From contig NZ_RXFS01000008.1 of assembly GCF_003952185.1 (NCBI RefSeq), positions 1 through 64,000 on the forward strand: 64,000 nucleotides of DNA. Direction: 5' to 3'. Of the stretch, positions 8,671-17,783 are shown piece by piece (position 1 is the stretch's first letter; every line of letters begins with the position of its first letter). The DNA comes from Variovorax sp. 679. Its GTDB lineage: Bacteria; Pseudomonadota; Gammaproteobacteria; Burkholderiales; Burkholderiaceae_C. Both the position numbers and the translations under genes were made by a program. The notes under the pieces are model-generated. The model was not told where the DNA came from. It made no database searches and was given only the letters and a program-made list of their open reading frames with translations.

Positions 8671-8724
8671 TGCGTCACAGAGTGGTCACAGAACTGTCAC
8701 AAGAGGGGCTGACACTGTCATATT
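8671..8724 (+). promoter_or_regulatory. PHO box (three GTCAC repeats) upstream of ppk
   Basis: GTCAC occurs at 8674, 8685 and 8696, exactly 11 bases apart, the spacing of PhoB half-sites. A further CTGTCATA follows at 8715, and CATATT (8719-8724) is a possible -10. The array lies 47-100 bases before the ppk start and implies PhoB control of polyphosphate synthesis. Confidence 0.75.
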
Positions 8725-8770
8725 TCAGCCTACGTTTCCTCCTGTGTCGCCTGCTGCAGAATCAGTGTCC

Positions 8771-10909
8771 ATGTCATCAGCCCCCGCAGAATCGTCCCTT
8801 GACGTAGCGGCGCCCGCGTTCACATTGTTGGACCGCGACCACAGCATTCTTTCGTTCAACGAGCGCGTGCTCGATTGGGCGCACCGTAAAGAGGTGCCTC
8901 TGATCGAGCGCTTGCGCTACCTGTGCATCGTTTCGTCGAACCTCGACGAGTTCTTCGAAGTTCGTGCCGCGCCCCATCTGATCGCGGGAAGCGCCGGCGA
9001 CCATAAGGGCACCTACACGGTCGAGTCGTTCGAACGGCTTGCCGAGGCGGCCCACAAGCTGGTGGCGCGCCAGTACGCGCTGTACAACGACGAGCTGATG
9101 CCGACTTTCGCGACGCACGGCATCCGCATCGTTTCGCATGGCGAGCGCAATCCGGCGCAGCGCAAGTGGGTCAGCGAGTATTTCGAGCGTGAAGTGCGCC
9201 CCTTGCTGATTCCGGTCGGCCTCGATCCGGCGCATCCGTTTCCGCAAGTGGCGAACAAGTCGCTCAACTTCATCGTGAGGCTGGGTGGTAAGGACGCATT
9301 CGGGCGCGAAAACCCGATCCAGATTGTCAAGCTGCCGCGCGTGCTGCCGCGTCTGATCAAGATGCCGGCGAAGGTTTCGGAGGGCAAGACGCTTTTCGTG
9401 GCGCTGTCGAGCGTCGTGCGGGCGCACCTGAGCAGCATGTTCCCGGGGCGCGAGGTGGGCGATTTCTCGCAGTTCCGGGTTACCCGGCACTCCGACCTCG
9501 CGGTGGACGAGGAAGACGTCAAGAACCTGCGCACCGCGTTGCGCCAGGGGTTGCAGCACAGGCACTATGGCCAGGCGGTGCGGCTCGAGGTCTCGGCGAG
9601 TTGCGCAGAATCGCTCGCGAGCTTTCTGCTGGCGCAGTTCAACCTGCCGGCCGAGGCGCTGTATCGCGTGCATGGTCCTGTCAATCTGGCCCGCCTTACG
9701 CAGTTGGCCGACCTGCTCGACGAGCCGCAGCTGCGTTTTCCGCCGTATCGGGCGTCCTATCCCGTCACGCTGTCGTCGGGGCAGTCGTTCTTTGAGCAAC
9801 TGCAGCGTGGTGACGTGCTCATTCACCAGCCCTTCGAGAGTTTCGAAGGCGTGCTGGCCTTCCTGCGCGAAGCGGTGCAAGACCCGCAGGTGCTGGCGAT
9901 CAAGCAAACCATCTACCGCACGGGTGCCGATTCGGAAATGATGGATCTGCTGCGCGAAGCAGTCCGCCGAGGCAAGGAAGTCACGGTGGTCGTGGAGCTG
10001 AAGGCGCGTTTCGACGAAGAGGCCAACATCAACTGGGCCGAAATGCTCGAATCGATCGGCGCGCAGGTGGTGTACGGCGTGGTCGGCCTGAAGACCCACG
10101 CCAAGATGCTGTTGGTGACGCGTCGTGAGGGAAAGCAGTTGCGCCGCTACGGCCATCTTTCCACCGGCAACTACAACCCCCGCACCGCCAGACTCTATAC
10201 CGACATCAGCCACCTCACGGCCGATCCGTTGCTGACGGCCGACATGGAGGTGGTGTTCGTGCATCTGGCCAGCCAGAGCCGCCTGCCGAAACTCAACCGC
10301 ATGTGGCTGGCGCCGTTCGACCTGCACAAGAATATCGTGGCTCAGATCGATGCGCTGGGCCTGGCTGCCGCGGCGGGCCAGCCGACGCGCATCGTCGCCA
10401 AGATGAATGCGCTGACCGACGACGAGATCATTGCTTCGCTGGTCCGCGCCGGGCAGAAGGGCGTGAAGATCGACCTGATCGTGCGCGGCGCCTGTACGCT
10501 GCCCGCTCAGGTGCCGGGTGTCACCGACAACATCCGGGTGCGCTCGGTGATCGGCCGTTTCCTCGAGCATTCGCGGGTCTTCTATTTCCGCAACGGCGAG
10601 GACGAGTCGCTCTACCTGTCGAGCGCCGACTGGATGAACCGCAACATGATGCGGCGCGTCGAGCTCGCATGGCCCGTGACGGACCCCGGACTGCGCCAGC
10701 GGCTGATCGACGAATGCCTCGTGGCCTATCTGCACGACGGGCGCGACGCCTGGGATCTGGGTGCGGACGGCACCTATGCGCGCGTCGATCACGATACGCA
10801 CTCGGGTGAGGCGGGCGCGTCGCCCGTCGTCGAGGCCCATGGTGCGCAGGCGGCGCTCATGAATCGATACGCATCGCGAGGGCATCTCAGAGATGCATCC
10901 AGCAACTGA
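8771..10909 (+). CDS. ppk: Polyphosphate kinase 1
   Basis: Reversibly transfers the terminal phosphate of ATP to polyphosphate. The 712-residue length matches Ppk1. The N-terminal domain begins LLDRDHSILSFNERVLDWA, and the first phospholipase-D-like half contains the autophosphorylated histidine in GLKTHAKMLLV (His443). The second histidine lies in GRFLEHSRVFYF (His600). ATP-site residues NLDEFFEVR are also visible. The ATG at 8771 is chosen because upstream in-frame sequence carries the PHO box and lacks homology. It is followed 13 bases later by sixA and faces ppx further down. Confidence 0.97.
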   Translation: MSSAPAESSLDVAAPAFTLLDRDHSILSFNERVLDWAHRKEVPLIERLRYLCIVSSNLDEFFEVRAAPHLIAGSAGDHKGTYTVESFERLAEAAHKLVARQYALYNDELMPTFATHGIRIVSHGERNPAQRKWVSEYFEREVRPLLIPVGLDPAHPFPQVANKSLNFIVRLGGKDAFGRENPIQIVKLPRVLPRLIKMPAKVSEGKTLFVALSSVVRAHLSSMFPGREVGDFSQFRVTRHSDLAVDEEDVKNLRTALRQGLQHRHYGQAVRLEVSASCAESLASFLLAQFNLPAEALYRVHGPVNLARLTQLADLLDEPQLRFPPYRASYPVTLSSGQSFFEQLQRGDVLIHQPFESFEGVLAFLREAVQDPQVLAIKQTIYRTGADSEMMDLLREAVRRGKEVTVVVELKARFDEEANINWAEMLESIGAQVVYGVVGLKTHAKMLLVTRREGKQLRRYGHLSTGNYNPRTARLYTDISHLTADPLLTADMEVVFVHLASQSRLPKLNRMWLAPFDLHKNIVAQIDALGLAAAAGQPTRIVAKMNALTDDEIIASLVRAGQKGVKIDLIVRGACTLPAQVPGVTDNIRVRSVIGRFLEHSRVFYFRNGEDESLYLSSADWMNRNMMRRVELAWPVTDPGLRQRLIDECLVAYLHDGRDAWDLGADGTYARVDHDTHSGEAGASPVVEAHGAQAALMNRYASRGHLRDASSN

Positions 10910-10922
10910 AGATCGAAAGACG

Positions 10923-11390
10923 ATGACCATGGACTTGATCTTCTGGCGTCACGCCGAAGCCGAGGACTGGACCGAGGGGTGCGACGACATGCAGCGCTCG
11001 CTCACCGCGCGCGGCGAAAAGCAGGCCAAGCGGATGGCCGCATGGCTGGATCGTCAACTGCCGGATGGCACGCGCATCATCTGCAGCCCCGCGCGGCGTT
11101 GCGAGCAGACTGCGCTGGCGCTGGGCCGCAAATACAAGCTCCGCTCGGAACTCGCCCCCGACACCACGGCCGAGGCGCTGCTAGGCGCGGCTGGCTGGCC
11201 CAATGGCAAGTCGGTGGTGCTGATGATCGGTCACCAGCCGTCGGTGGGGCAGGCGATCTCCTTGCTGCTGGGCCTGAAGCAGGACAGCTGCCCCGTACGC
11301 AAGGGCGCGTTGTGGTGGATCCGCACGCGCGAGCGCGATGGCGACGTGCAGACCGTCGTGGTGACGGTGCAGTCGCCCGAACTGCTCTAA
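10923..11390 (+). CDS. sixA: Phosphohistidine phosphatase SixA
   Basis: A small histidine-phosphatase of 155 residues. It has the RHAEAE catalytic motif at residues 9-14, SPARRCEQTA around 58-67 and IGHQPSVG with the second catalytic His. SixA dephosphorylates histidine-phosphotransfer domains such as those of PTS-Ntr and ArcB. It starts 13 bases after ppk, so it is probably co-transcribed and would be PhoB-controlled. ATG codons at 10923 and 10929 are both possible; GAAAGA lies upstream of the first. Confidence 0.92.
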   Translation: MTMDLIFWRHAEAEDWTEGCDDMQRSLTARGEKQAKRMAAWLDRQLPDGTRIICSPARRCEQTALALGRKYKLRSELAPDTTAEALLGAAGWPNGKSVVLMIGHQPSVGQAISLLLGLKQDSCPVRKGALWWIRTRERDGDVQTVVVTVQSPELL

Positions 11391-11425
11391 CTTGATAGAT
11401 AGCGATACACGCAGGCGAAGCAGGC

Positions 11426-12946
11426 TCAGCAGCCGCTGAGTTCCACGCGCCAGTTGCTTGTCTTTTGCCAGGCCAGCACTTCCTCGCGCAGCAGGTGCGC
11501 CGATTGCGGATACGCATCGGCCCAGTCCGGCGCACAGGCGACGGCAAAAGCCCGTGCACCGAGCGCCGCGAGGTGCAGCGCCTGCGGATCAGGATCGCGC
11601 CTTGCGTGGCACAGGATTACCGCGAGCCGCAGCGACAGCAGCTGCATCACGAAAGTTTCGTCGTCCAGCGCTACCTCGAGCTTACGCAACTTGCCGCGCT
11701 GACCCAGCACCAGCTGGCCGAGCGCATGCAGTTCGTTGACCGCAAAGCCCGGGGCATCGGTGTTGTCGAGGATGTAGGCGCCATGCTTGTGATAGTCGCT
11801 GTGCGACACCAGCGTGCCGATCTCGTGCAGTTGCGCTGCCCACCCGAGCTTGCGCAGTGCACGGCCCGCACGGTTGGTGGTGCTGCCGCCGCGCGCGGCT
11901 GGCGAGAGCTGCACGAAGAGGGCTGCGGCGGTGTCGCCGACACGCCGGGCCTGCGCCGGATCGACCGCGAAGCGGTTGGCCAGCCGCGCCACGGTGGTGG
12001 TGCGCATGTCGGCAACGCTCTCGTCGCGTTCCAGCAATTCGTAGAGCACGCCGTGACGCAATGCGCCCTGGGCGACCTTCATTTCGTCGATGCCGAGCAG
12101 GTCGAACACCGCGCGCAGCACGCTCAGGCCGCCACCGATCACGGCCTTGCGGTCTTCGCGCATGCCGTCGACGCGCAGCTTGTCGGCGCTGCCGGCCTTG
12201 AGCAGGCGATCGAGCAGCCAGTCGAGGCCCTCGCGCGTGACCAGGCCCGGTTCGCCGCCCGCCGCGGCCAGCACATCGCCGACCGCACCGATGGTGCCGG
12301 AAGCGCCATAGGCCACGTCCCACTGGTCGCGCGTGTAGCTGGCCAGCGCGTCGTCGAGCACGGCCTTGGCCGCGACTTCGGCGGCACGGAAGGCGGTCTG
12401 GGTGAAAAGGCCCTCGCCGAAGTGCTTCATCGACCAGGCGACGCTTCCGACCCGGTACGACTCCATGCGGTCGGCTTCCAGGGCATGGCCGATGATCATT
12501 TCGGTGGAACGTCCCCCGATGTCGACCACCAGTCGGCGCTCGCGGTCGGAGGCGTCGTTGTGCGGCAGCATGTGTGCCACACCCTGATAGATAAGGCGGG
12601 CTTCTTCGCGCCCCGGGATCACGTCGATGCCGAAACCCAGAATGGTGCGTGCACGCAAAAGGAACTCTTCGCGGTTGCGTGCTTCGCGCAGGGTTTGCGT
12701 GGCCACGGCTCGCACTTGCGAGCGCTTGAAGCCGGCCAGGCGCTCGCCGAAACGCGCGAGCGCATCCCAGCCGCGCTGCATGGCCTCGGTGGTGAGGTTG
12801 CGCGCGCTGTCCAGGCCGTTGCCTTGGCGCACCGTCTCCTTGAGGTATTCGGTGCGGTGGATCTGGCCGTGGTCGACCTGTCCGATTTCGAGCCGGAAAC
12901 TGTTCGAGCCCAGGTCGACTGCTGCGAGGCGGGTGCCGTTTTGCAT
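11426..12946 (-). CDS. ppx: Exopolyphosphatase / GppA-type phosphatase
   Basis: A 506-residue ASKHA-fold Ppx/GppA enzyme that removes terminal phosphate from polyphosphate (or acts on pppGpp). It begins AAVDLGSNSFRLEIG (phosphate 1 motif), then has VRAVATQTLREARN and LVVDIGGRSTEMIIG. The C-terminal HD-like part includes LGWAAQLHEIGTLVSHSDYHKHGAYI, split here for clarity as AAQLHEIGT and SHSDYHKHG. It converges with sixA and diverges from pstS, and a good PHO box lies upstream on its strand. Ppx and GppA cannot be separated from sequence alone; context favours Ppx. Confidence 0.93.
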   Translation of the reverse strand: MQNGTRLAAVDLGSNSFRLEIGQVDHGQIHRTEYLKETVRQGNGLDSARNLTTEAMQRGWDALARFGERLAGFKRSQVRAVATQTLREARNREEFLLRARTILGFGIDVIPGREEARLIYQGVAHMLPHNDASDRERRLVVDIGGRSTEMIIGHALEADRMESYRVGSVAWSMKHFGEGLFTQTAFRAAEVAAKAVLDDALASYTRDQWDVAYGASGTIGAVGDVLAAAGGEPGLVTREGLDWLLDRLLKAGSADKLRVDGMREDRKAVIGGGLSVLRAVFDLLGIDEMKVAQGALRHGVLYELLERDESVADMRTTTVARLANRFAVDPAQARRVGDTAAALFVQLSPAARGGSTTNRAGRALRKLGWAAQLHEIGTLVSHSDYHKHGAYILDNTDAPGFAVNELHALGQLVLGQRGKLRKLEVALDDETFVMQLLSLRLAVILCHARRDPDPQALHLAALGARAFAVACAPDWADAYPQSAHLLREEVLAWQKTSNWRVELSGC

Positions 12947-13058
12947 GTGATTCTGAAGGGAGAAGGCGGGGAGTCTTTGTGTTTGATCGTAGCGCCGTGA
13001 CAGGGCGCCCCGCCTTCTGGATCGCCCGATGGCGAGGTTCGAGAGGCTAGGCGCGTCG

Positions 13059-13077
13059 CATGACGTTTATGTGACAG
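13059..13077 (-). promoter_or_regulatory. PHO box upstream of ppx
   Basis: Read on the minus strand, 13077-13059 is CTGTCACATAAACGTCATG. This is two half-sites 11 bases apart with an A/T-rich spacer, nearly the textbook PHO box. It points toward ppx, 113 bases upstream of its start. Confidence 0.75.
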
Positions 13078-13127
13078 CGTCACACGAATCACCGATGGAA
13101 GAAAGGCATTTTCCCTCGACAGAGGGG

Positions 13128-13160
13128 TGTCACACCGATGTCACAGAAGCTTTCTAGAGT
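13128..13160 (+). promoter_or_regulatory. PHO box and -10 upstream of pstS
   Basis: TGTCAC occurs at 13128 and again at 13139, 11 bases apart. TAGAGT at 13155-13160 is correctly placed for a -10 in a PhoB-activated promoter lacking a -35. The site is about 50 bases upstream of the pstS start. Confidence 0.75.
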
Positions 13161-13209
13161 CCGTCCCAAGCCCAAAAAGGGACTACTTCTTACTTCTAAA
13201 GGAAGCTTC

Positions 13210-14244
13210 ATGAAAACGACGTTCAAATTTGCAACAGCCGGTCTCGTGGCCGCGGTGTTCTCCATTCCCGCCTTCGCACAAGACGTGACCGGCGCCGGCG
13301 CCAGCTTCCCGGCACCGCTGTACGCCAAGTGGGCTTCCGATTTCAACAAGGCCACCGGCGTCAAGATCAACTACCAGTCGGTCGGCTCGGGTGCCGGCAT
13401 CAAGCAGATCGAAGCCAAGACCGTCGACTTCGGCGCTTCCGACGCCCCCCTGAAGGACGACGAACTGCAAGCCAAGGGCCTGCTGCAGTTCCCCACCGTC
13501 ATCGGTGGCGTGATCCCCGTGGTCAACATCCAGGGCATCAAGCCCGGCGAGCTGAAGCTCAACGGCCAGGTTCTGGGCGACATCTACCTCGGCAAGATCA
13601 CCAAGTGGAACGACCCCGCCATCAAGGCGCTGAACGGTTCGCTGAACCTGCCCGACGCCGCCATCGCCCCGGTTCGCCGCGCCGACGGTTCAGGCACCAG
13701 CTTCCTGTTTACCAACTACCTGAGCAAGGTCAATGCCGAGTGGAAGACGAAGGTCGGCGAAGGCACGGCCGTGAACTGGCCCACCGGCGCGGGTGGCAAG
13801 GGCAATGAAGGCGTCGCCGCCTTCGTGAATCGCCTGCCCAACTCGATCGGCTACGTCGAATACGCCTACGTCAAGCAAAACAAGATGACGTACGCCCAGA
13901 TGCAGAACGCCGCCGGTACCTTCGTGTCGCCCGACGATTCGGCATTCAAGGCCGCAGCAGCCGGTGCCGAATGGAGCAAGAGCTTCTACCAGGTGCTGAC
14001 CAACCAGGCCGGCAAGGATTCGTGGCCCATCACCGGCGCCACCTTCATCCTGATGCACAAGGTGCAGGACAAGCCTGCCAACGCGACCACCGTGCTCAAG
14101 TTCTTCGACTGGGCCTACAAGAGCGGCGACAAGACGGCCGACGAGCTCGACTACGTGCCGATGCCCGAAGCCGTGAAGACCGCCATCGCAAAGGCATGGG
14201 GTGAGGTGAAGGACTCGTCGGGCAAGGCCGTCGCGTTCAAGTAA
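13210..14244 (+). CDS. pstS: Phosphate ABC transporter, periplasmic phosphate-binding protein
   Basis: A 344-residue exported protein with a Sec signal peptide ending SIPAFAQD around residue 22. The mature start DVTGAGASFPAPLYAKW, the phosphate-binding segment GSGAGIKQI, DFGASDAPL, and RADGSGTSFLFTNYLS are diagnostic. AAAGGA precedes the ATG at 13210. It is the first gene of the pstSCAB-phoU-phoB-phoR cluster and the likely most highly expressed under phosphate limitation. Confidence 0.98.
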   Translation: MKTTFKFATAGLVAAVFSIPAFAQDVTGAGASFPAPLYAKWASDFNKATGVKINYQSVGSGAGIKQIEAKTVDFGASDAPLKDDELQAKGLLQFPTVIGGVIPVVNIQGIKPGELKLNGQVLGDIYLGKITKWNDPAIKALNGSLNLPDAAIAPVRRADGSGTSFLFTNYLSKVNAEWKTKVGEGTAVNWPTGAGGKGNEGVAAFVNRLPNSIGYVEYAYVKQNKMTYAQMQNAAGTFVSPDDSAFKAAAAGAEWSKSFYQVLTNQAGKDSWPITGATFILMHKVQDKPANATTVLKFFDWAYKSGDKTADELDYVPMPEAVKTAIAKAWGEVKDSSGKAVAFK

Positions 14245-14274
14245 ACCTACCCATCAGTCCAGGACGGCGCGCCC

Positions 14275-15357
14275 ATGAGCAACTCTTCGCTCGAGGACGC
14301 GCCGCTTTCGTCTTTGCCGGAGCGACCCGTGTCATCCACCTTTCCCGCCGCCACCACCTCCCTCGACCTCGCGGCCGAGCGCGGTCGTGCCACCGCACCT
14401 CCGCCGCCCGTGAAGGCTCCGCGTTCCGGCCCGTTGGCCGACAGGCTCTTCGGCTGGGCTGCCAAGGGCGCAGCCCTGCTGACGCTCGCGATGCTCATCG
14501 GCATCCTGCTGTCGCTGGTGGCCGGCGCCTGGCCCGCCATCTCGAAGTACGGCCTCGGCTTTCTCACGAGCAGCGTGTGGGATCCGGTCAAGGACGAGTA
14601 CGGCGGCCTGGTCATGATCTACGGCACGCTGGCCACCTCGTTCATCGCGCTGGTGATCGCGGTGCCGGTGAGCTTCGGCATTGCGCTCTTCCTCACCGAA
14701 CTCTCGCCCAGCTGGCTGAAGCGCCCGCTTGGTACGGCCATTGAATTGCTGGCGGCGGTGCCTTCCATCGTCTACGGCATGTGGGGCCTGCTTGTGTTCG
14801 GACCGATCCTGTCGACCTGGGTGCAGCAGCCGCTGCAGAAGCTGCTGACCGGTGTGCCGTACCTTGGAGCACTGGTGTCCGGTCCGCCGGTGGGCATCGG
14901 CATTCTGTCGGCCGGCATCATCCTCGCGATCATGATCATTCCGTTCATCGCCTCGGTGATGCGCGACGTGTTCGAAGTGACGCCGCCGTTGCTGAAGGAG
15001 TCGGCCTACGGCCTCGGCTCCACCACCTGGGAAGTCGTTTCCAAGGTGGTGCTGCCGTACACAAAGGCCGGCGTGATCGGCGGCATCATGCTCGGTCTCG
15101 GCCGTGCGCTGGGTGAAACGATGGCGGTCACATTCGTGATCGGCAACATGAACCAGCTCAACTCCCTTTCCGTGTTCGAGGCTGCCAACAGCATCACCTC
15201 GGCACTCGCCAACGAATTCGCCGAAGCCGGCGCGGGCCTGCACCAGGCTGCGCTGATGTATCTCGGCCTCGTGCTGTTCTTCATTACTTTCGTCGTGCTG
15301 TCGCTCTCCAAGATGCTGCTGGCCAAGATGAAGAAGAGCGAAGGAACCAAGTCGTGA
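14275..15357 (+). CDS. pstC: Phosphate ABC transporter permease PstC
   Basis: An inner-membrane permease of 360 residues. A Pro/Ala-rich cytoplasmic N-terminal extension of about 55 residues is longer than in E. coli. Six transmembrane segments follow, with the permease EAA-loop sequence ESAYGLGSTTWEVVSKVVLP and GLGRALGETMAVTFV. The gene lies 30 bases after pstS and its stop overlaps the GTG start of pstA. Confidence 0.97.
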   Translation: MSNSSLEDAPLSSLPERPVSSTFPAATTSLDLAAERGRATAPPPPVKAPRSGPLADRLFGWAAKGAALLTLAMLIGILLSLVAGAWPAISKYGLGFLTSSVWDPVKDEYGGLVMIYGTLATSFIALVIAVPVSFGIALFLTELSPSWLKRPLGTAIELLAAVPSIVYGMWGLLVFGPILSTWVQQPLQKLLTGVPYLGALVSGPPVGIGILSAGIILAIMIIPFIASVMRDVFEVTPPLLKESAYGLGSTTWEVVSKVVLPYTKAGVIGGIMLGLGRALGETMAVTFVIGNMNQLNSLSVFEAANSITSALANEFAEAGAGLHQAALMYLGLVLFFITFVVLSLSKMLLAKMKKSEGTKS

Positions 15358-16238
15358 GCACCGCTCAGAACCTTCTCGTGGCCAAGGCATTGGCCGAAAC
15401 GCGCCAGGCGAAGTTTGCCGCGCGCAATCGTGTCAACAAGATCGCTCTCACGCTGTCGCTCGCCGCAATGGCCTTCGGCGTGTTCTGGCTGATCTGGATC
15501 CTTTGGGAAACGCTGCGCCAAGGCGTGGGTGGCCTTGCCATTGCCACGTTCACCCAGATGACGCCGCCTCCGAACGAAGTGGGCGGTATCGCGAATGCGA
15601 TCTTCGGCTCGTTCGTGATGGTGATGCTGGCCACCTTCGTTGGCACTCCCATCGGCATCATGGCCGGCATCTACCTGGCCGAGTACAACCCCAAGGGCTG
15701 GCTGGCCTCGGTCACGCGCTTCGTCAACGACATCCTGCTGTCGGCGCCGTCGATCGTGATCGGCCTGTTCGTCTATGCCGTGGTGGTGGCCTACTTCAAG
15801 ACCTTCTCGGGCCTTGCAGGCGCGCTCGCGCTCGCGCTGATCGTGATTCCGGTCGTGATCCGCACCACCGAGAACATGCTGCAACTGGTGCCGCCAGGTC
15901 TGCGCGAAGCTGCCTATGCACTCGGCACGCCGAAGTGGAAAGTCATCATCAGCATCACCCTGCGCGCAGCCCGCGCCGGCGTGGTCACCGGTGTGCTGCT
16001 GGCCGTGGCCCGCATCGCCGGTGAAACTGCACCGCTGCTCTTCACCGCGCTGAACAACCAGTTCTGGACCGCCGACGTGAGCCAGCCGATGGCCAGCCTG
16101 CCGGTCACGATCTTCAAGTTCGCGATGAGCCCGTACGAGAACTGGCAACAGCTGGCATGGGCTGGCGTGTTCCTGATCACGATTGCCGTGCTTGCCCTCA
16201 ACATCCTTGCGCGGGTACTGACGCGCAACAAACACTGA
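15354..16238 (+). CDS. pstA: Phosphate ABC transporter permease PstA
   Basis: The partner permease of PstC, 294 residues with six predicted membrane segments. It has a PstA-type EAA loop REAAYALGTPKWKVIISITL and GETAPLLFTALNNQFW near the C-terminus. Translation starts at a GTG that overlaps the pstC stop (GTGA), indicating translational coupling and equal production of the two permeases. Confidence 0.97.
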   Translation: MSTAQNLLVAKALAETRQAKFAARNRVNKIALTLSLAAMAFGVFWLIWILWETLRQGVGGLAIATFTQMTPPPNEVGGIANAIFGSFVMVMLATFVGTPIGIMAGIYLAEYNPKGWLASVTRFVNDILLSAPSIVIGLFVYAVVVAYFKTFSGLAGALALALIVIPVVIRTTENMLQLVPPGLREAAYALGTPKWKVIISITLRAARAGVVTGVLLAVARIAGETAPLLFTALNNQFWTADVSQPMASLPVTIFKFAMSPYENWQQLAWAGVFLITIAVLALNILARVLTRNKH

Positions 16239-16255
16239 ACCCAGAAGAAGACAAC

Positions 16256-17038
16256 ATGCCAAACACCGTTGCACAACAACCGTCGCGCTCGAAGATCTCG
16301 GTCAAGGACCTGAACTTCTACTACGGCAAGTTCCACGCGCTCAAGGGCATCAATCTCGAGATCCCCGAGAACAAGGTCACCGCGTTCATCGGCCCTTCGG
16401 GCTGCGGCAAGTCGACGCTGCTGCGTACCTTCAACCGCATGTTCGAGCTCTATCCGGAGCAGCGCGCCGAAGGCACCATCGCACTCGACGGCGAGAACCT
16501 GCTCACGTCGAAGCAGGACGTGGCCCTGATCCGCGCCAAGGTCGGCATGGTGTTCCAGAAGCCCACGCCGTTCCCGATGTCGATCTACGACAACATCGCC
16601 TTCGGCGTGAAGCTGTTCGAGAACCTCTCGGCCAGCGAAATGGACGACCGCGTCGAGTGGGCGCTGAAGAAGGCAGCCCTGTGGACCGAAGTGCGCGACA
16701 AGCTGCAGCAAAGCGGCTCGGGCCTCTCCGGCGGCCAGCAGCAGCGCCTGTGCATCGCACGCGGCATTGCGATCAAGCCCGAAGTGCTGCTGCTCGACGA
16801 ACCCTGCTCGGCACTCGACCCGATCTCGACCGCGAAGATCGAGGAACTGATCGCCGAGCTCAAGAACGAATACACGGTGGTCATCGTGACGCATAACATG
16901 CAGCAGGCCGCCCGCTGCAGCGACTACACCGCCTACATGTACCTCGGTGACCTGATCGAGTTCGGTGCCACCGAACAGATGTTCTTCAAGCCGCAGCGCA
17001 AGGAGACCGAGGACTACATCACCGGCCGTTTCGGTTGA
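16256..17038 (+). CDS. pstB: Phosphate ABC transporter ATP-binding protein
   Basis: A 260-residue ABC ATPase that powers the PstCA channel. Walker A is GPSGCGKST near residue 44, the Q-loop is MVFQKPTPFPMSIYDN, the signature is LSGGQQQR, Walker B is VLLLDEPCSALDP, and the H-loop is VIVTHNMQQAARCSD. The start at 16256 follows AGAAGA and gives the family-typical length. Confidence 0.98.
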   Translation: MPNTVAQQPSRSKISVKDLNFYYGKFHALKGINLEIPENKVTAFIGPSGCGKSTLLRTFNRMFELYPEQRAEGTIALDGENLLTSKQDVALIRAKVGMVFQKPTPFPMSIYDNIAFGVKLFENLSASEMDDRVEWALKKAALWTEVRDKLQQSGSGLSGGQQQRLCIARGIAIKPEVLLLDEPCSALDPISTAKIEELIAELKNEYTVVIVTHNMQQAARCSDYTAYMYLGDLIEFGATEQMFFKPQRKETEDYITGRFG

Positions 17039-17054
17039 AGCCAAAGGAGACAAC

Positions 17055-17756
17055 ATGACCGAGAAGCACCTCTCCAGCCAGTTCGACAGCGAACTCAACG
17101 GCGTTTCGTCGCGCGTGATGGAACTCGGCGGCATGGTCGAGTCGCAGATCAACCAGGCCGTGTATGCGCTGCTGCAGTTTGATCCCGAAGCGGCCAACCG
17201 CGTGATGGAAACCGAGCACCGCGTCAACGCGATGGAAATCGACATCGACCGCGAGCTGTCTTCGATCATCGCGCGCCGCCAGCCGACCGCACGCGACCTG
17301 CGCCTGCTGATCGCCATCAGCAAGACCACCGCCAACCTCGAGCGCGTGGGCGACGAGGCCAACAAGATCGCGCGCATGGTCAAGTCGATCATCGAGAGCG
17401 GGGCGTCCCGCCAACTGCCGACAACCGAGCTGCGCATTGCCGCCGACCTGGCGGCGGGCCTGCTTCGCAAGGCGCTCGACGCCTTCGCGCGGCTCGACAC
17501 CGCCGCCGCGCTGTCGATCCTGAAGGACGACGACCTGATCGACAAGGAGTTCGACGGTTTCGTCCGCAAGCTGGTCACCTACATGATGGAAGACCCGCGC
17601 ACGATCTCCGCCAGCCTGGATCTGCTGTTCCTGGCCAAGGCCATCGAACGTATCGGCGACCATGCCAAGAACATCGCCGAGTTCATCATCTACATCGTCA
17701 AGGGTGCCGATGTGCGGCACACTTCGATGCAGGAAATCGAGTCGGCGCTGCAGTAA
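17055..17756 (+). CDS. phoU: Phosphate signalling and transport regulator PhoU
   Basis: A 233-residue all-helical protein made of two PhoU repeats, with metal-cluster motifs ERVGDEANKIARM and ERIGDHAKNIAEFIIYI. PhoU links the Pst transporter to the PhoR kinase and prevents Pho regulon activation when phosphate is plentiful. AAAGGAG precedes the ATG at 17055, 16 bases after pstB. Confidence 0.97.
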   Translation: MTEKHLSSQFDSELNGVSSRVMELGGMVESQINQAVYALLQFDPEAANRVMETEHRVNAMEIDIDRELSSIIARRQPTARDLRLLIAISKTTANLERVGDEANKIARMVKSIIESGASRQLPTTELRIAADLAAGLLRKALDAFARLDTAAALSILKDDDLIDKEFDGFVRKLVTYMMEDPRTISASLDLLFLAKAIERIGDHAKNIAEFIIYIVKGADVRHTSMQEIESALQ

Positions 17757-17783
17757 CAACGGCAGCAAGACTCCCAAGAAAGC

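Noticed and set aside
13070..13084. TGTGACAGCGTCACA as a CRP-like or other palindromic operator between ppx and pstS
   Set aside because: Each arm is better explained by PHO-box half-sites with 11-base spacing; the palindrome arises where sites on opposite strands meet.
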